The position numbers were made by a program, and so were the translations under genes. This document shows, in pieces, positions 3,944 through 10,792 of a DNA stretch of 13,247 nt (position 1 is the first letter of the stretch; each line of letters starts with the position of its first letter). The notes beneath the pieces were generated by a model. It did no database searches, had not been told where the DNA came from, and saw only the letters and a program-made list of their open reading frames with translations. The DNA is from DAOVFN01 sp964484305 (GTDB lineage: Archaea > Aenigmatarchaeota > Aenigmatarchaeia > QMZP01). Where the stretch lies: NCBI GenBank assembly GCA_964484305.1, contig CAZAEI010000024.1, positions 1-13,247 on the forward strand, written 5' to 3'.

Positions 3944-4646
3944 TCCAATCATTGGTCTGAAGGATGTCTGGAAGGTATACCAGATGGGAGAGGTCCAGGT
4001 CCAGGCCCTCAGGGGCATTGACCTCAGTGTAAAGAAGGGAGAGTTCCTGGCCATTTCCGGCCCGAGCGGCAGCGGCAAGAGCACCCTGATGAACCTTGTC
4101 GGGTGCCTTGACCTTCCCAGCAGGGGGGACATATTCCTCGACGGCGACAACATCGCCGGATTCAGGGAGTCAATGCTCGCCCAGGCCCGTGGGAAGAAGA
4201 TTGGCTTCGTTTTCCAGCAGTTCAACTTGATACCGACCCTGACCGCCCTTGAGAATGTCATGCTCCCGCTGGAATTCCAGGACACGGATTCCTCAAAGGC
4301 CGGCAAGAGGGCAAGGAAACTACTCGAGCTGGTCGGCCTTGGCGACCGTATGGACCACCTCCCCTCCCAGCTTTCGGGAGGCCAGATGCAGAGGGTGGCC
4401 ATTGCAAGGTCATTGGCAGCCAGCCCTGAAATCATTCTTGCAGACGAGCCGACCGGGAACCTTGACAGCAAGACAGGCAGGTTCATCATGGACTTCCTGG
4501 GGGAGATTCACGAAAAGGAAAACAAGACCGTAATCATGGTCACCCATGACCTCAACCTGGTCAGGTATGCTGACAGGGTCGTTTATCTGAAAGACGGGTT
4601 AGTGGAAAGAATTGGTCACAATCACAAGATGGGTGTTGCGAAATGA
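3936..4646 (+). CDS. ABC transporter ATPase, MacB/LolD type
   Basis: The product has 236 residues, full length for this class. Walker A is GPSGSGKST (42-50), the Q-loop Gln is Q94 in FVFQQFNLIP, the signature is LSGGQ (146-150), Walker B is IILADEP (166-172), and the switch His is H204 in MVTHDLN. The family powers MacB-type transporters, which move substrates or mechanically transmit force across the membrane without a conventional substrate channel. Its partner is the FtsX/MacB-fold permease at 5964-7235, separated from it by the secreted COG1361-like gene. It overlaps the preceding gene by 8 bases, indicating translational coupling. The substrate cannot be read from the sequence. Confidence 0.96.
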   Translation: MSSPIIGLKDVWKVYQMGEVQVQALRGIDLSVKKGEFLAISGPSGSGKSTLMNLVGCLDLPSRGDIFLDGDNIAGFRESMLAQARGKKIGFVFQQFNLIPTLTALENVMLPLEFQDTDSSKAGKRARKLLELVGLGDRMDHLPSQLSGGQMQRVAIARSLAASPEIILADEPTGNLDSKTGRFIMDFLGEIHEKENKTVIMVTHDLNLVRYADRVVYLKDGLVERIGHNHKMGVAK

Positions 4647-4666
4647 TTGGAATGGAGGTGAATTGA

Positions 4667-5959
4667 ATGAAAAGAGTTCTTCTGTGCATGATGTTTATGG
4701 TGCTAGCCCTTAATGCCGTGAACGTCCAGGCTGCAGAGGGGGTCAACGTGTCCCTGGTTAACCAGAACCCTGACCCGGCAAGGGCAGGCGACCTGGTAGA
4801 TATAAGGTTAATGGTCGAGAATAAGGGGAGCAGGGAAATCAATAACCTGGAACTTGAGCTGCTTATGCAGTATCCGCTTGTCGAGATTGCCGGAGAGGAG
4901 TACACAAAGACGATAAGCACGCTCTCTGCATACCAGCAGGGAACAGATGCCGTAATAATCAAGTTCAGGGCAAGGGTTGACAAGGATGCGGCTGATGGCA
5001 CAAACGAGATAAGACTCAAGGTCAAGGAGGCCCTGAGCTCTGTCTCAGTCATCCACAACTTTTACATTGACGTGAGCAGCAGCGAGTTCGCCCAGATTAT
5101 CTACATAGACAAGGCAAAGCTATATCCAGGAGAGGAGACAGCGCTGAAGTTCACAATCACGAACGTGGGCAGTTCGCCCCTGAGCAACCTTGTATTCTCC
5201 TGGAGCGAGGAGAGCGGCGCAATCCTGCCTGTCTATTCAGATGACACCAAGTACATAAAATACATTGACGTGGGAGATTCCTCAGATCTTGTGTACACCG
5301 TTGTGGCGGACATAAATGCGGACCCGGGCCTGTACCAGCTTGACCTGAGCCTGGAATTCGAGTCCGAGGGCAGCGGCACGCAGGAGATGAGCACAAAGGC
5401 AGGCATATTCATCGGGGGAGAGACCGATTTCGATGTTACCTTCTCCGAAAGCACCGAGGGCCAGACATCCCTGTCCGTTGCAAACGTTGGGAACACCCCT
5501 GCCCTTTCCGTGACCGTGAGGATTCCCGAGCAGGACAACTTCAGGGTCACCGGAAGCGCATCGTCAATAATCGGGAACCTTGACAAGGGCGACTACACCA
5601 TTGTCTCCTTCCAGATAAGCCAGACCAGTGCAATGTCTTCAAGGACCGGAACCTTCAACCGCTCTGCAGTGGTTCCGAACTTCACCGGAGACAGCGACCT
5701 CCTCGTCCTTATAGAATACACCGACACGACGGGGGTGAGGCACACGGTCGAGAAGGACGTTCCCATACAGTTCAGGAGCCTTGGCACGGAATCCTTAGAC
5801 ATCACGCCTTCGGCGAGGTTCAGCAGGGTGAACCCCTGGGGCAACCTCATCACAGCCGCCGCGCTGGTGATACTGATAATCGCGGGCTACCTCGGCTACA
5901 GGAAGAGGAAGACCCTGATTCCCCGCATCAGAAGGATTCTGAAGAAAAAGAGGGGCTGA
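4667..5959 (+). CDS. COG1361-like secreted protein with C-terminal membrane anchor
   Basis: The product has 430 residues. A signal peptide (about 1-23, ending VQAA) is followed by tandem beta-sandwich CARDB-like repeats. These carry patterns such as PARAGDLVDIRLMVENKGS (37-55), LYPGEETALKFTITNVGSSP and TSLSVANVGNTPALSVTV. A transmembrane helix (about 393-410) and a strongly basic cytoplasmic tail end the protein. This is the architecture of archaeal S-layer-related COG1361 proteins, often encoded beside MacB-type ABC genes. It could be the extracytoplasmic adaptor of this transporter, in the role played by MacA in bacteria; that role is inference. The start is supported by GGAGGTG at 4654-4660, six bases before the ATG. 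It is 20 bases after the ATPase gene and 4 before the permease. Confidence 0.88.
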   Translation: MKRVLLCMMFMVLALNAVNVQAAEGVNVSLVNQNPDPARAGDLVDIRLMVENKGSREINNLELELLMQYPLVEIAGEEYTKTISTLSAYQQGTDAVIIKFRARVDKDAADGTNEIRLKVKEALSSVSVIHNFYIDVSSSEFAQIIYIDKAKLYPGEETALKFTITNVGSSPLSNLVFSWSEESGAILPVYSDDTKYIKYIDVGDSSDLVYTVVADINADPGLYQLDLSLEFESEGSGTQEMSTKAGIFIGGETDFDVTFSESTEGQTSLSVANVGNTPALSVTVRIPEQDNFRVTGSASSIIGNLDKGDYTIVSFQISQTSAMSSRTGTFNRSAVVPNFTGDSDLLVLIEYTDTTGVRHTVEKDVPIQFRSLGTESLDITPSARFSRVNPWGNLITAAALVILIIAGYLGYRKRKTLIPRIRRILKKKRG

Positions 5960-5963
5960 TTCA

Positions 5964-7235
5964 ATGAGAGCCTCCAAATCAGCGAAGCTGGCCCTGAATA
6001 TCCTTCTCCACAGCAGGCTGCGCAGCTGGCTCACCATAATAGGCATTGTCATCGGCGTCGCCGCTGTCGTGGCAATCATCTCACTGGGAACCGGGATGCA
6101 GCAGAGCATCGAGAGCAGCCTCGGGGGGCTCGGCGCGGATATCATCACAATTTCTCCCGGGGCGTCCAGGGCCTCGGGGATGTTGTTCGGAGGCGGGGGG
6201 ATGAGAATTCAGGGCGGCATGCCTTCATCATCCGGCGAAGACAGAGAGAACCTCACCAAGAAGGACGTCCAGATAATAAAATCCGTGGACAACGTGGAGC
6301 TCGTCCAGGGGACCGTGTCGGGCAGGGGCGAGATTGTCTATCTCGGAGAGACCGCTTCGGCCTCGGTTGAGGGGGTCGACCCCCTGGTGTGGAGCATGAT
6401 AACCACCTCCGAGCTGGAGTCAGGGAGGTTCCTCACCACCTCTGACTACAACGCGGTCGTGGTGGGGAACCGGATAGCAGAGGACATGTTCAAGCAGCCC
6501 CTCGCAATCAACAGGATGATAACGATAGAGGACAGGAGCTTCAAGATAGTGGGAATCCTGAAGGAGAGCGGAGGGGGCTTCGGCGGGGGCGGCGACAGTG
6601 CGGTATACATGCCCGTGGAGGCCGCGAGGGACATCCTGGATGACGTGGGGCTGAACGAGTTCGATTCCATTGAGATTAAGGTCGCCGACGAGGAGCTTGT
6701 TGAGGAGACCATGGAGGCAATCGATGGGAGGCTCATGCTCTCGAGGCACGTCACCGACAGGACCAGGGACTACACCATCACCTCATCCCAGGCAATGCAG
6801 GAGACCGTGAGCGAGACCATGGGCTCGATAACGCTGTTCCTGACCGCGATAGCCGCGGTCTCACTCCTGGTCGGGGCCGTGGGCATCGCCAACACCATGT
6901 TCACCACCGTCCTCGAGAAGACCAAGGAGATAGGCATAATGAAGGCCATAGGGGCCAGGAACAGGGACATAATGATGATATTCCTGCTCAACGCCGCCAT
7001 GGTGGGCATGGTGGGGGGCGTTATAGGCATAACAATCGGCTCGGTGGCCTCCTCCTTCATCTCCTTGGGCGGTACCGGGGGGATGGGCGGGAGGATGGGC
7101 GCCTCAGGGCTCGTCACCCCCGAGCTGCTGGCCATGGGGATGTTCATAGCGGTCGGCATCTCGGTGGCCTCGGGGATAATCCCGGCCTACAGGGCAAGCA
7201 GGCTTAAGCCCGTGGACGCCCTGAGGTATGAGTAA
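5964..7235 (+). CDS. MacB-type ABC permease (FtsX fold)
   Basis: The product has 423 residues. Transmembrane helix 1 (about 22-45) follows the typical N-terminus LALNILLHSRLRSWLTIIGI. A large external domain spans about 46-285, then helices at about 288-312, 337-362 and 388-406. FtsX/MacB hallmarks are EKTKEIGIMKAIGA (318-331) and the ending PAYRASRLKPVDALRYE (407-423). Family members dimerise and couple to a LolD/MacB ATPase, here 3936-4646. Three loops are unusually rich in Gly and Met: GMLFGGGGM (72-80), GGGFGGGGDS (203-212) and GGTGGMGGRMGASG (369-382). These echo the Met-rich regions of two co-located proteins and may reflect soft-metal handling. The gene begins four bases after the preceding stop and is last in the operon. 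Confidence 0.95.
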   Translation: MRASKSAKLALNILLHSRLRSWLTIIGIVIGVAAVVAIISLGTGMQQSIESSLGGLGADIITISPGASRASGMLFGGGGMRIQGGMPSSSGEDRENLTKKDVQIIKSVDNVELVQGTVSGRGEIVYLGETASASVEGVDPLVWSMITTSELESGRFLTTSDYNAVVVGNRIAEDMFKQPLAINRMITIEDRSFKIVGILKESGGGFGGGGDSAVYMPVEAARDILDDVGLNEFDSIEIKVADEELVEETMEAIDGRLMLSRHVTDRTRDYTITSSQAMQETVSETMGSITLFLTAIAAVSLLVGAVGIANTMFTTVLEKTKEIGIMKAIGARNRDIMMIFLLNAAMVGMVGGVIGITIGSVASSFISLGGTGGMGGRMGASGLVTPELLAMGMFIAVGISVASGIIPAYRASRLKPVDALRYE

Positions 7236-7291
7236 ATTTACGGAATCTATTGCATTTGAAAGGTTTAAATTAGTTCCTTCTTTTTAGTCTC

Positions 7292-7948
7292 ATGCAACAA
7301 ATAGATATGCAGGTTACATCGCCGCACGTGGAATTAAGGTTCCACGAGAATTACAAATTCTCCTGCCAGAGGTGCGGGGAATGCTGCAGAAGACCAGGTT
7401 ATTTTACCCCCGATTCCATGGAAGAGGTGGCAAGACGCTTTGATTTGGGAAAAGAAAAATTCTATAACGAGTTCTGTGAGCTGAGACCTGGAAAAACACT
7501 CATCACGCCCAAAATATCTCAGGATACGGGCTACTGCATATTCCTTGAATGGGATGATGACAGGGCTTCATGCACCATTCAAGATATTAAGCCGCGCAAC
7601 TGCGCTTATAGCCCCCTCATGATGAAAAGGTACAAGCTCGATGATGATTTGAATGTAATCCTGAACAAAAATTCCTTGTTCGCCCTTTGTTCCTGCCCTG
7701 GCACAGGAAAAGGAAGGAAGCATAAGGTGAGAGACTGGGTTAGGGAAACAGGGATGGCCAAAGATATGACCTTTCAGATCCAGGTCCTGATGAGGATAGC
7801 AATTGATACCGGGATAGACTTCGAAACTATATTAGAACGTAAGCACGTTAAAGATGGCGCGCTATCCTGGCAGGATGAGTATAAGCTGAGGAAGGCTGTG
7901 GAACGTTCATATGGAATACGTACCCCCGAGATAATCGTGGACATTTGA
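7292..7948 (+). CDS. YkgJ-family cysteine-cluster protein
   Basis: The product has 218 residues. The N-terminal FSCQRCGECCRRPG gives the CxxCxxCC signature (C25, C28, C31, C32). Further Cys at 62, 82, 94, 104, 133 and 135 follow the usual spacing, with C104 in the IKPRNCAYSPL context and C133/C135 in ALCSCPG. The family is thought to bind a metal or iron-sulphur cluster, and its biochemical function is not settled. The C-terminal third (about 150-218) is helical and charged. A TATA-like GGTTTAAATT (7262-7271) lies about 26 bases before the ATG, so transcription is probably leaderless. Base composition is visibly more AT-rich than in the ABC operon. It converges with the ferritin-VIT gene. Confidence 0.88.
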   Translation: MQQIDMQVTSPHVELRFHENYKFSCQRCGECCRRPGYFTPDSMEEVARRFDLGKEKFYNEFCELRPGKTLITPKISQDTGYCIFLEWDDDRASCTIQDIKPRNCAYSPLMMKRYKLDDDLNVILNKNSLFALCSCPGTGKGRKHKVRDWVRETGMAKDMTFQIQVLMRIAIDTGIDFETILERKHVKDGALSWQDEYKLRKAVERSYGIRTPEIIVDI

Positions 7949-8008
7949 CATTAAGATACGGCGTGCAGATCAGAACCGCCAGATTAAATCCATGGAAGCC
8001 CAGTTGGA

Positions 8009-8033
8009 ACAGTGATTAATACTTAAACACTGT
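8009..8033. terminator. possible hairpin between convergent genes
   Basis: A 6-bp inverted repeat ACAGTG/CACTGT (8009-8014 with 8028-8033) surrounds an AT-rich loop in the 91-base gap between convergent genes. It could aid termination in either direction, but the call is weak. Confidence 0.25.
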
Positions 8034-8039
8034 ACATCG

Positions 8040-8930
8040 TCATATCTCAATCCCGAAGGACACCCTGATGAGGAACCCTATTGCAAAGGTCAGGCCGGCC
8101 ACGCCGATGCTGATGGCCGCCATCTCGAGGAACCTCTTCCTGAAGGGAAGGTCCCTGGCAACGGAGATATAGAACGTGAAAACCAGTATCACTATGATGG
8201 CGTTGGCCAGGGTCGCGCCCAGGGCCAGGTACACATTCTGCAACAGGAAGAACGGCAGTATAAGGAACGCGACCGTGAGGACATAGGCCAGGCTGGTATA
8301 GAGCGACGCCCTGGCCGGGCTCTTGGCCGCCTCCTTATTCTCCTCTGACTTGGTCGAGAGATATTCTGACGCCCCCATCGAGAGCGAGGCAGCCACCCCC
8401 GTGATGAGGCCGGCCAGGGCTATGAACAGGGTGTTCTGGAACGCGAGCGTGAATCCGGCGAGCGCCCCTGTCAGCTCGACCAGGGCATCGTTGAGACCCA
8501 GGACTATGGAACCCACATAATTGAGCCTCTCCTCGTTTATCATTCCTATGAGCTCCCTTTCGTGCTCGTTCTCGTCCCTCTCAATCCCCCTGGCCTCCGG
8601 CACCTGCCTGGATATCTCCCTGTACGATTCCTGGGCATACCCCTCCCCCCGCTCCATGAGCTTTATCCCGAAGGTTATGCCAAGCATCCGCGATATCAGA
8701 TAGAACTTCCATACCATCAGCCTGGAGGGCTTCACGTCCTCGCCGGTGTATTTCTTAAGCAGATTATAGTGCCTCAACTCGTCCCGGGATATTTCCCTGA
8801 GGACCCTCCTGTTGCGGCTGTCCCTGACCGAACGCGAGAGCTTCTCGTAAATAATATGCTCTGAAATCTCGTTCCTCTGGAAGGCCAGGACCCTCCTCCT
8901 GAGCCCCTCATCCACTTTCCCGCCGGCCAT
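8040..8930 (-). CDS. ferritin-like/VIT1 fusion, probable Fe/Mn transporter
   Basis: The product has 296 residues. The N-terminal half (about 8-135) is a rubrerythrin/ferritin-like helical bundle with candidate metal ligands in QRNEISEH (18-25), ELRH (51-54), E101 and ENEH (120-123). The C-terminal half is a VIT1/CCC1 transporter. Its first segment is GSIVLGLNDALVELTGALAG (140-159) and its second includes GLITGVAASLSMGASEYLSTKSE (174-196). Three more spans follow at about 212-230, 236-257 and 270-291. The same fusion is known in MbfA-type iron exporters, where the ferritin domain senses or gathers Fe(II) for export. A TATA-like GTTTATATGG (8949-8958) lies about 24 bases upstream on the minus strand. 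Confidence 0.93.
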   Translation of the reverse strand: MAGGKVDEGLRRRVLAFQRNEISEHIIYEKLSRSVRDSRNRRVLREISRDELRHYNLLKKYTGEDVKPSRLMVWKFYLISRMLGITFGIKLMERGEGYAQESYREISRQVPEARGIERDENEHERELIGMINEERLNYVGSIVLGLNDALVELTGALAGFTLAFQNTLFIALAGLITGVAASLSMGASEYLSTKSEENKEAAKSPARASLYTSLAYVLTVAFLILPFFLLQNVYLALGATLANAIIVILVFTFYISVARDLPFRKRFLEMAAISIGVAGLTFAIGFLIRVSFGIEI

Positions 8931-8970
8931 GATTAGGATTGGCAGGTTTCCATATAAACCTTGCTCCCAG

Positions 8971-9036
8971 GCAAATTACGAAAAGATATATACAAAACCG
9001 TAAAGTATTTAAATGCCAATTACGAAAAGATATATA
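8971..9036 (+). promoter_or_regulatory. Fic gene promoter with 22-bp direct repeat
   Basis: GCAAATTACGAAAAG continuing into ATATATA (8971-8992) recurs at 9015-9036 with one change; the inner 19 bases are identical. The copies are 44 bp apart, start to start. The TATA box GTATTTAAAT (9005-9014) lies between them, 26 bases before the ATG at 9036, whose A is the last base of the second copy. The placement suits binding sites of an autoregulator. Confidence 0.65.
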
Positions 9037-9392
9037 TGAATTCGGAATACATCATCCCAAAGGACCAGATAAAGGCCATAAACGAGAGATATGGCGGAAG
9101 CCTGAGGACAGACGCCGAGATCGAGACCGCCCTCTCCATGGGCAGTGGCAGGAGTGTCTTCAGGAAGATAGCCGCCCTCTGGAGGGCCATCCTTGTGGGC
9201 CACCCCTTCACCGATGGCAACAAGAGGACAGCCCTCATGGTAGCCCTGTACATATTTGACAGCTGTGAGGTTGAAATATCCGAGGAGAGAAAGGAGGATA
9301 TGATTTCAGAGATAACCAAGATCGCAAGGGAGAACATAACAGACATAAACAGGATAGAGAGGCTGGTGCGCTATGCTGCTACGAAAAATTGA
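9036..9392 (+). CDS. doc: Doc-type Fic-domain toxin
   Basis: The product has 118 residues from the ATG at 9036. The Fic motif reads HPFTDGNKRTA (56-66). This is the Doc variant, with Lys in place of the second Gly of AMP-transferring Fic proteins. Doc uses ATP to phosphorylate EF-Tu and stop translation, and its archaeal target would be EF-1A. The upstream helices include YGGSLRTDAEIETAL and VFRKIAALWRAILVG, normal for the family; phage P1 Doc is 126 residues. An in-frame ATG at 8961 is rejected because it precedes the TATA box at 9005-9014. The 3' end overlaps the next gene by 20 bases, so the two form a unit with the toxin first. Confidence 0.88.
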   Translation: MNSEYIIPKDQIKAINERYGGSLRTDAEIETALSMGSGRSVFRKIAALWRAILVGHPFTDGNKRTALMVALYIFDSCEVEISEERKEDMISEITKIARENITDINRIERLVRYAATKN

Positions 9393-9591
9393 GAGGATAA
9401 TGAAAGAGAACGAGAAGTACGCCAGGATGCTCGAGGAGTACGACCGGACCGGCCACCTCCCCATAGAGAAGGTCAGGCGGAGCTTCACCCTCAGGAGGAT
9501 GACGGTCCGGAAGCTCAGGGACCTCTCAAGGAAAACAAACAAGAGCATGTCCGGCCTCATCGACGAACTTGTTAATGATGAGAGCGTCTAA
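9373..9591 (+). CDS. ribbon-helix-helix protein, probable antitoxin to Doc
   Basis: The product has 72 residues. The N-terminal part (1-33) is charged and helical. The part FTLRRMTVRKLRDLSRKTNKSMSGLIDELV (about 38-67), with the MSGLIDEL segment as second helix, matches the strand-helix-helix pattern of ribbon-helix-helix repressors. Doc normally pairs with Phd, whose gene is upstream and whose fold differs. Here the partner is downstream, overlaps the toxin by 20 bases and has a different DNA-binding fold. No clear Fic-inhibitory [ST]xxxE[GN] motif is seen. Its role as antitoxin and as binder of the 22-bp repeats is inferred from position. Confidence 0.7.
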   Translation: MLLRKIERIMKENEKYARMLEEYDRTGHLPIEKVRRSFTLRRMTVRKLRDLSRKTNKSMSGLIDELVNDESV

Positions 9592-9598
9592 CTCTTTT

Positions 9599-9648
9599 TC
9601 TTCCCAAAGAACCCCCGGGCAGGGCAGCACATCCTTCCCTGTCTGCAG
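9599..9648 (-). repeat. short 3'-end repeat element, copy A
   Basis: TCTTCCCAAAGAAC, then CCCCGGGCAGG and, after a gap, CTGCAG, recurs at 10731-10776. On the minus strand both copies could encode a Cys-Pro-Ala-Arg, Phe-Phe-Gly-Lys-containing tail ending in a stop. Here that frame directly follows the stop codon of the 63-residue gene at 9663-9854. It also lies eight bases after the antitoxin stop on the plus strand. It may be a short interspersed element or a remnant of a gene 3' end. Confidence 0.5.
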
Positions 9649-9662
9649 TGAGGGTAGGCACT

Positions 9663-9854
9663 TTATTTCCTGCTGAGTATATCCTGTTTTTTTGCGAGGG
9701 CGGATTTCAGGCTCTCTATCTCCTTTTCATAATAATTTACCAAACCTATGTTGCCTGCCTTTTCAGCCTCTTTCAGCCTCTTCCTGTGGCTCTCTATCTG
9801 CCTTCCTACAGACTCAATCCCCTTTCTAAGCCTTTTCTTTCTTTTCGGCATCAA
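9663..9854 (-). CDS. small basic coiled-coil protein downstream of the nucleotidyltransferase
   Basis: The product has 63 residues, or 62 from the second ATG. The basic start PKRKKRLRKGIESVG is followed by a heptad-like helix rich in Lys and Glu (SHRKRLKEAEKAGNIGLVNYY, then EKEIESLKSALAKKQ), consistent with a coiled-coil hairpin around the NIG turn. Its start overlaps the end of the nucleotidyltransferase gene by 29 bases, so it is probably the second gene of that operon. I do not recognise a named family. A partner of the nucleotidyltransferase is the simplest reading. Confidence 0.65.
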   Translation of the reverse strand: MMPKRKKRLRKGIESVGRQIESHRKRLKEAEKAGNIGLVNYYEKEIESLKSALAKKQDILSRK

Positions 9855-10620
9855 CTATCAGCTCCTCAAGCAACTCCAGAAGCCTTCTTAAAGCATGCTC
9901 CCCGAACCTGTATTTCCCGGGACTTTTTCCGTCCCTTACCGCCCTGTAGTTGCTTAAAAGTTTCCTGAAATCAGATTTTGATATACCCTTCATTCGTACG
10001 GAATCCTCCAGAAGCCCGAGGGAGTATTCCTTACCCTCCAGTATGCATTTTATGAGAAGCATCTCCTTTATACGCATTATAACCGGATAAACAAGGCTGG
10101 TGTTTTCACCACCCATTTCAAACATGCTCTTCATTATTTCAAGCGAGGATTTTGCAAAGCCTATCCTGTCCCCAAACCTCCTGCGTGTCTTCAGGGATTT
10201 CAGCTCATCAAGGAGGCTGTCATTGAATATGGCCCTGGAACTCTCAAGGGATTCCCTGAGCAGAATATCCCTCTTTGCAAACTTTATTATCTCTTCCCTG
10301 CTCATTATCCTTATGTCATAGTTCATGCCCTTCAGCTGCGCAGGCACTTCCATACCCTTTACATGACTGTCTGTGACAACTATCACATCTATATCAGATT
10401 CAGCTGCATGCTCATCCCTGGCATAAGAGCCATATACCAGAATGCTTATGATATGCTTCATCTCGCCGGCAAATGCGAGCGGCAGGTCCCTTTCAGGCCT
10501 CGGCGGCCTGCTTATGAGGCTTACCTCCACCTCGCCGCCTATCCAGGAAGCGGGAAGGTAGACCCCGCCCGAATTCCCGTATTTCCTGACGGTCTTGGTC
10601 ATGCTCTTTGATGGATTCAT
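9826..10620 (-). CDS. fusion protein: DUF2080/AbrB-like, MNT nucleotidyltransferase and helical (HEPN-like) domains
   Basis: The product has 264 residues. The N-terminal segment MTKTVRKYGNSGGVYLPASW (7-26) and the following IGGEVEV resemble the short AbrB/DUF2080-type module. Residues about 52-110 form a minimal nucleotidyltransferase with GSYARDE (64-70), the acidic pair SDID (75-78) and a third Asp in YDIRI (D102). The remaining 150 residues are helical (about 150-258) and resemble HEPN/substrate-binding domains fused or paired with MNT enzymes. The RxxxxxH-type HEPN active site is not clear (R238-x3-H242). The start at 10620 is chosen because TATA (TTTATAAATA, 10641-10650) lies 26 bases before it, while the earlier in-frame ATG at 10674 precedes TATA. 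It may work as a self-regulated toxin-antitoxin-like protein, which is inference. Confidence 0.82.
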   Translation of the reverse strand: MNPSKSMTKTVRKYGNSGGVYLPASWIGGEVEVSLISRPPRPERDLPLAFAGEMKHIISILVYGSYARDEHAAESDIDVIVVTDSHVKGMEVPAQLKGMNYDIRIMSREEIIKFAKRDILLRESLESSRAIFNDSLLDELKSLKTRRRFGDRIGFAKSSLEIMKSMFEMGGENTSLVYPVIMRIKEMLLIKCILEGKEYSLGLLEDSVRMKGISKSDFRKLLSNYRAVRDGKSPGKYRFGEHALRRLLELLEELIVDAEKKEKA

Positions 10621-10650
10621 GTATATACAAAGTATATACATATTTATAAA
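10621..10650 (-). promoter_or_regulatory. promoter and palindromic operator of the nucleotidyltransferase gene
   Basis: Two copies of the self-complementary 8-mer GTATATAC (10621-10628 and 10632-10639), three bases apart, fill the space between the start codon at 10620 and the TATA box (10641-10650). This position suits repression, possibly by the AbrB-like N-terminal domain of the encoded protein. Confidence 0.65.
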
Positions 10651-10684
10651 GCTATCGTCCTGCCTGCCGGGCACAAAAACAGGA

Positions 10685-10727
10685 TTAAGGAAGATTCCCG
10701 GGGCGGCTGGCCCCTAATTCTCCTTAA
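10685..10727. terminator. long hairpin between the SNase-like and nucleotidyltransferase genes
   Basis: TTAAGGA (10685-10691) pairs with TCCTTAA (10721-10727). An inner GATT/AATT helix (10693-10696 with 10716-10719, one G-U) and GGGGC/GCCCC (10700-10704 with 10710-10714) close a 5-base loop. In all about 16 bp are interrupted by small mismatches. It lies downstream of the minus-strand nuclease gene and before the next promoter, so it may mark the transcript end or be a small structured RNA. Confidence 0.4.
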
Positions 10728-10730
10728 CCC

Positions 10731-10776
10731 TCTTCCCGAAGAACTCCCGGGCAGGACACACTGTCCCTCTCTGCAG
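10731..10776 (-). repeat. short 3'-end repeat element, copy B
   Basis: This is similar to copy A (9599-9648) over its whole length with a few substitutions and a short gap: TCTTCCCGAAGAACTCCCGG, GCAGG, then CTGCAG. The minus-strand frame across it encodes a VCPAREFFGKRVKEN-type tail ending in TAG, close to CCPARGFFGKKKS in copy A. It begins 17 bases beyond the nuclease stop, in a different frame from the nuclease. Confidence 0.5.
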
Positions 10777-10792
10777 CAGGTTAGAAAGGGAA

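Noticed and set aside
6770..7159. Met/Pro/Ile-rich antisense frame in the permease gene
   Set aside because: It is a shadow of the strongly supported MacB permease in GC-rich sequence.
8974..9036. Two 19-base identical repeats considered as a CRISPR fragment
   Set aside because: There are only two copies, they overlap the TATA box and start codon, and no further repeats or cas genes are present. Promoter operator repeats explain them better.
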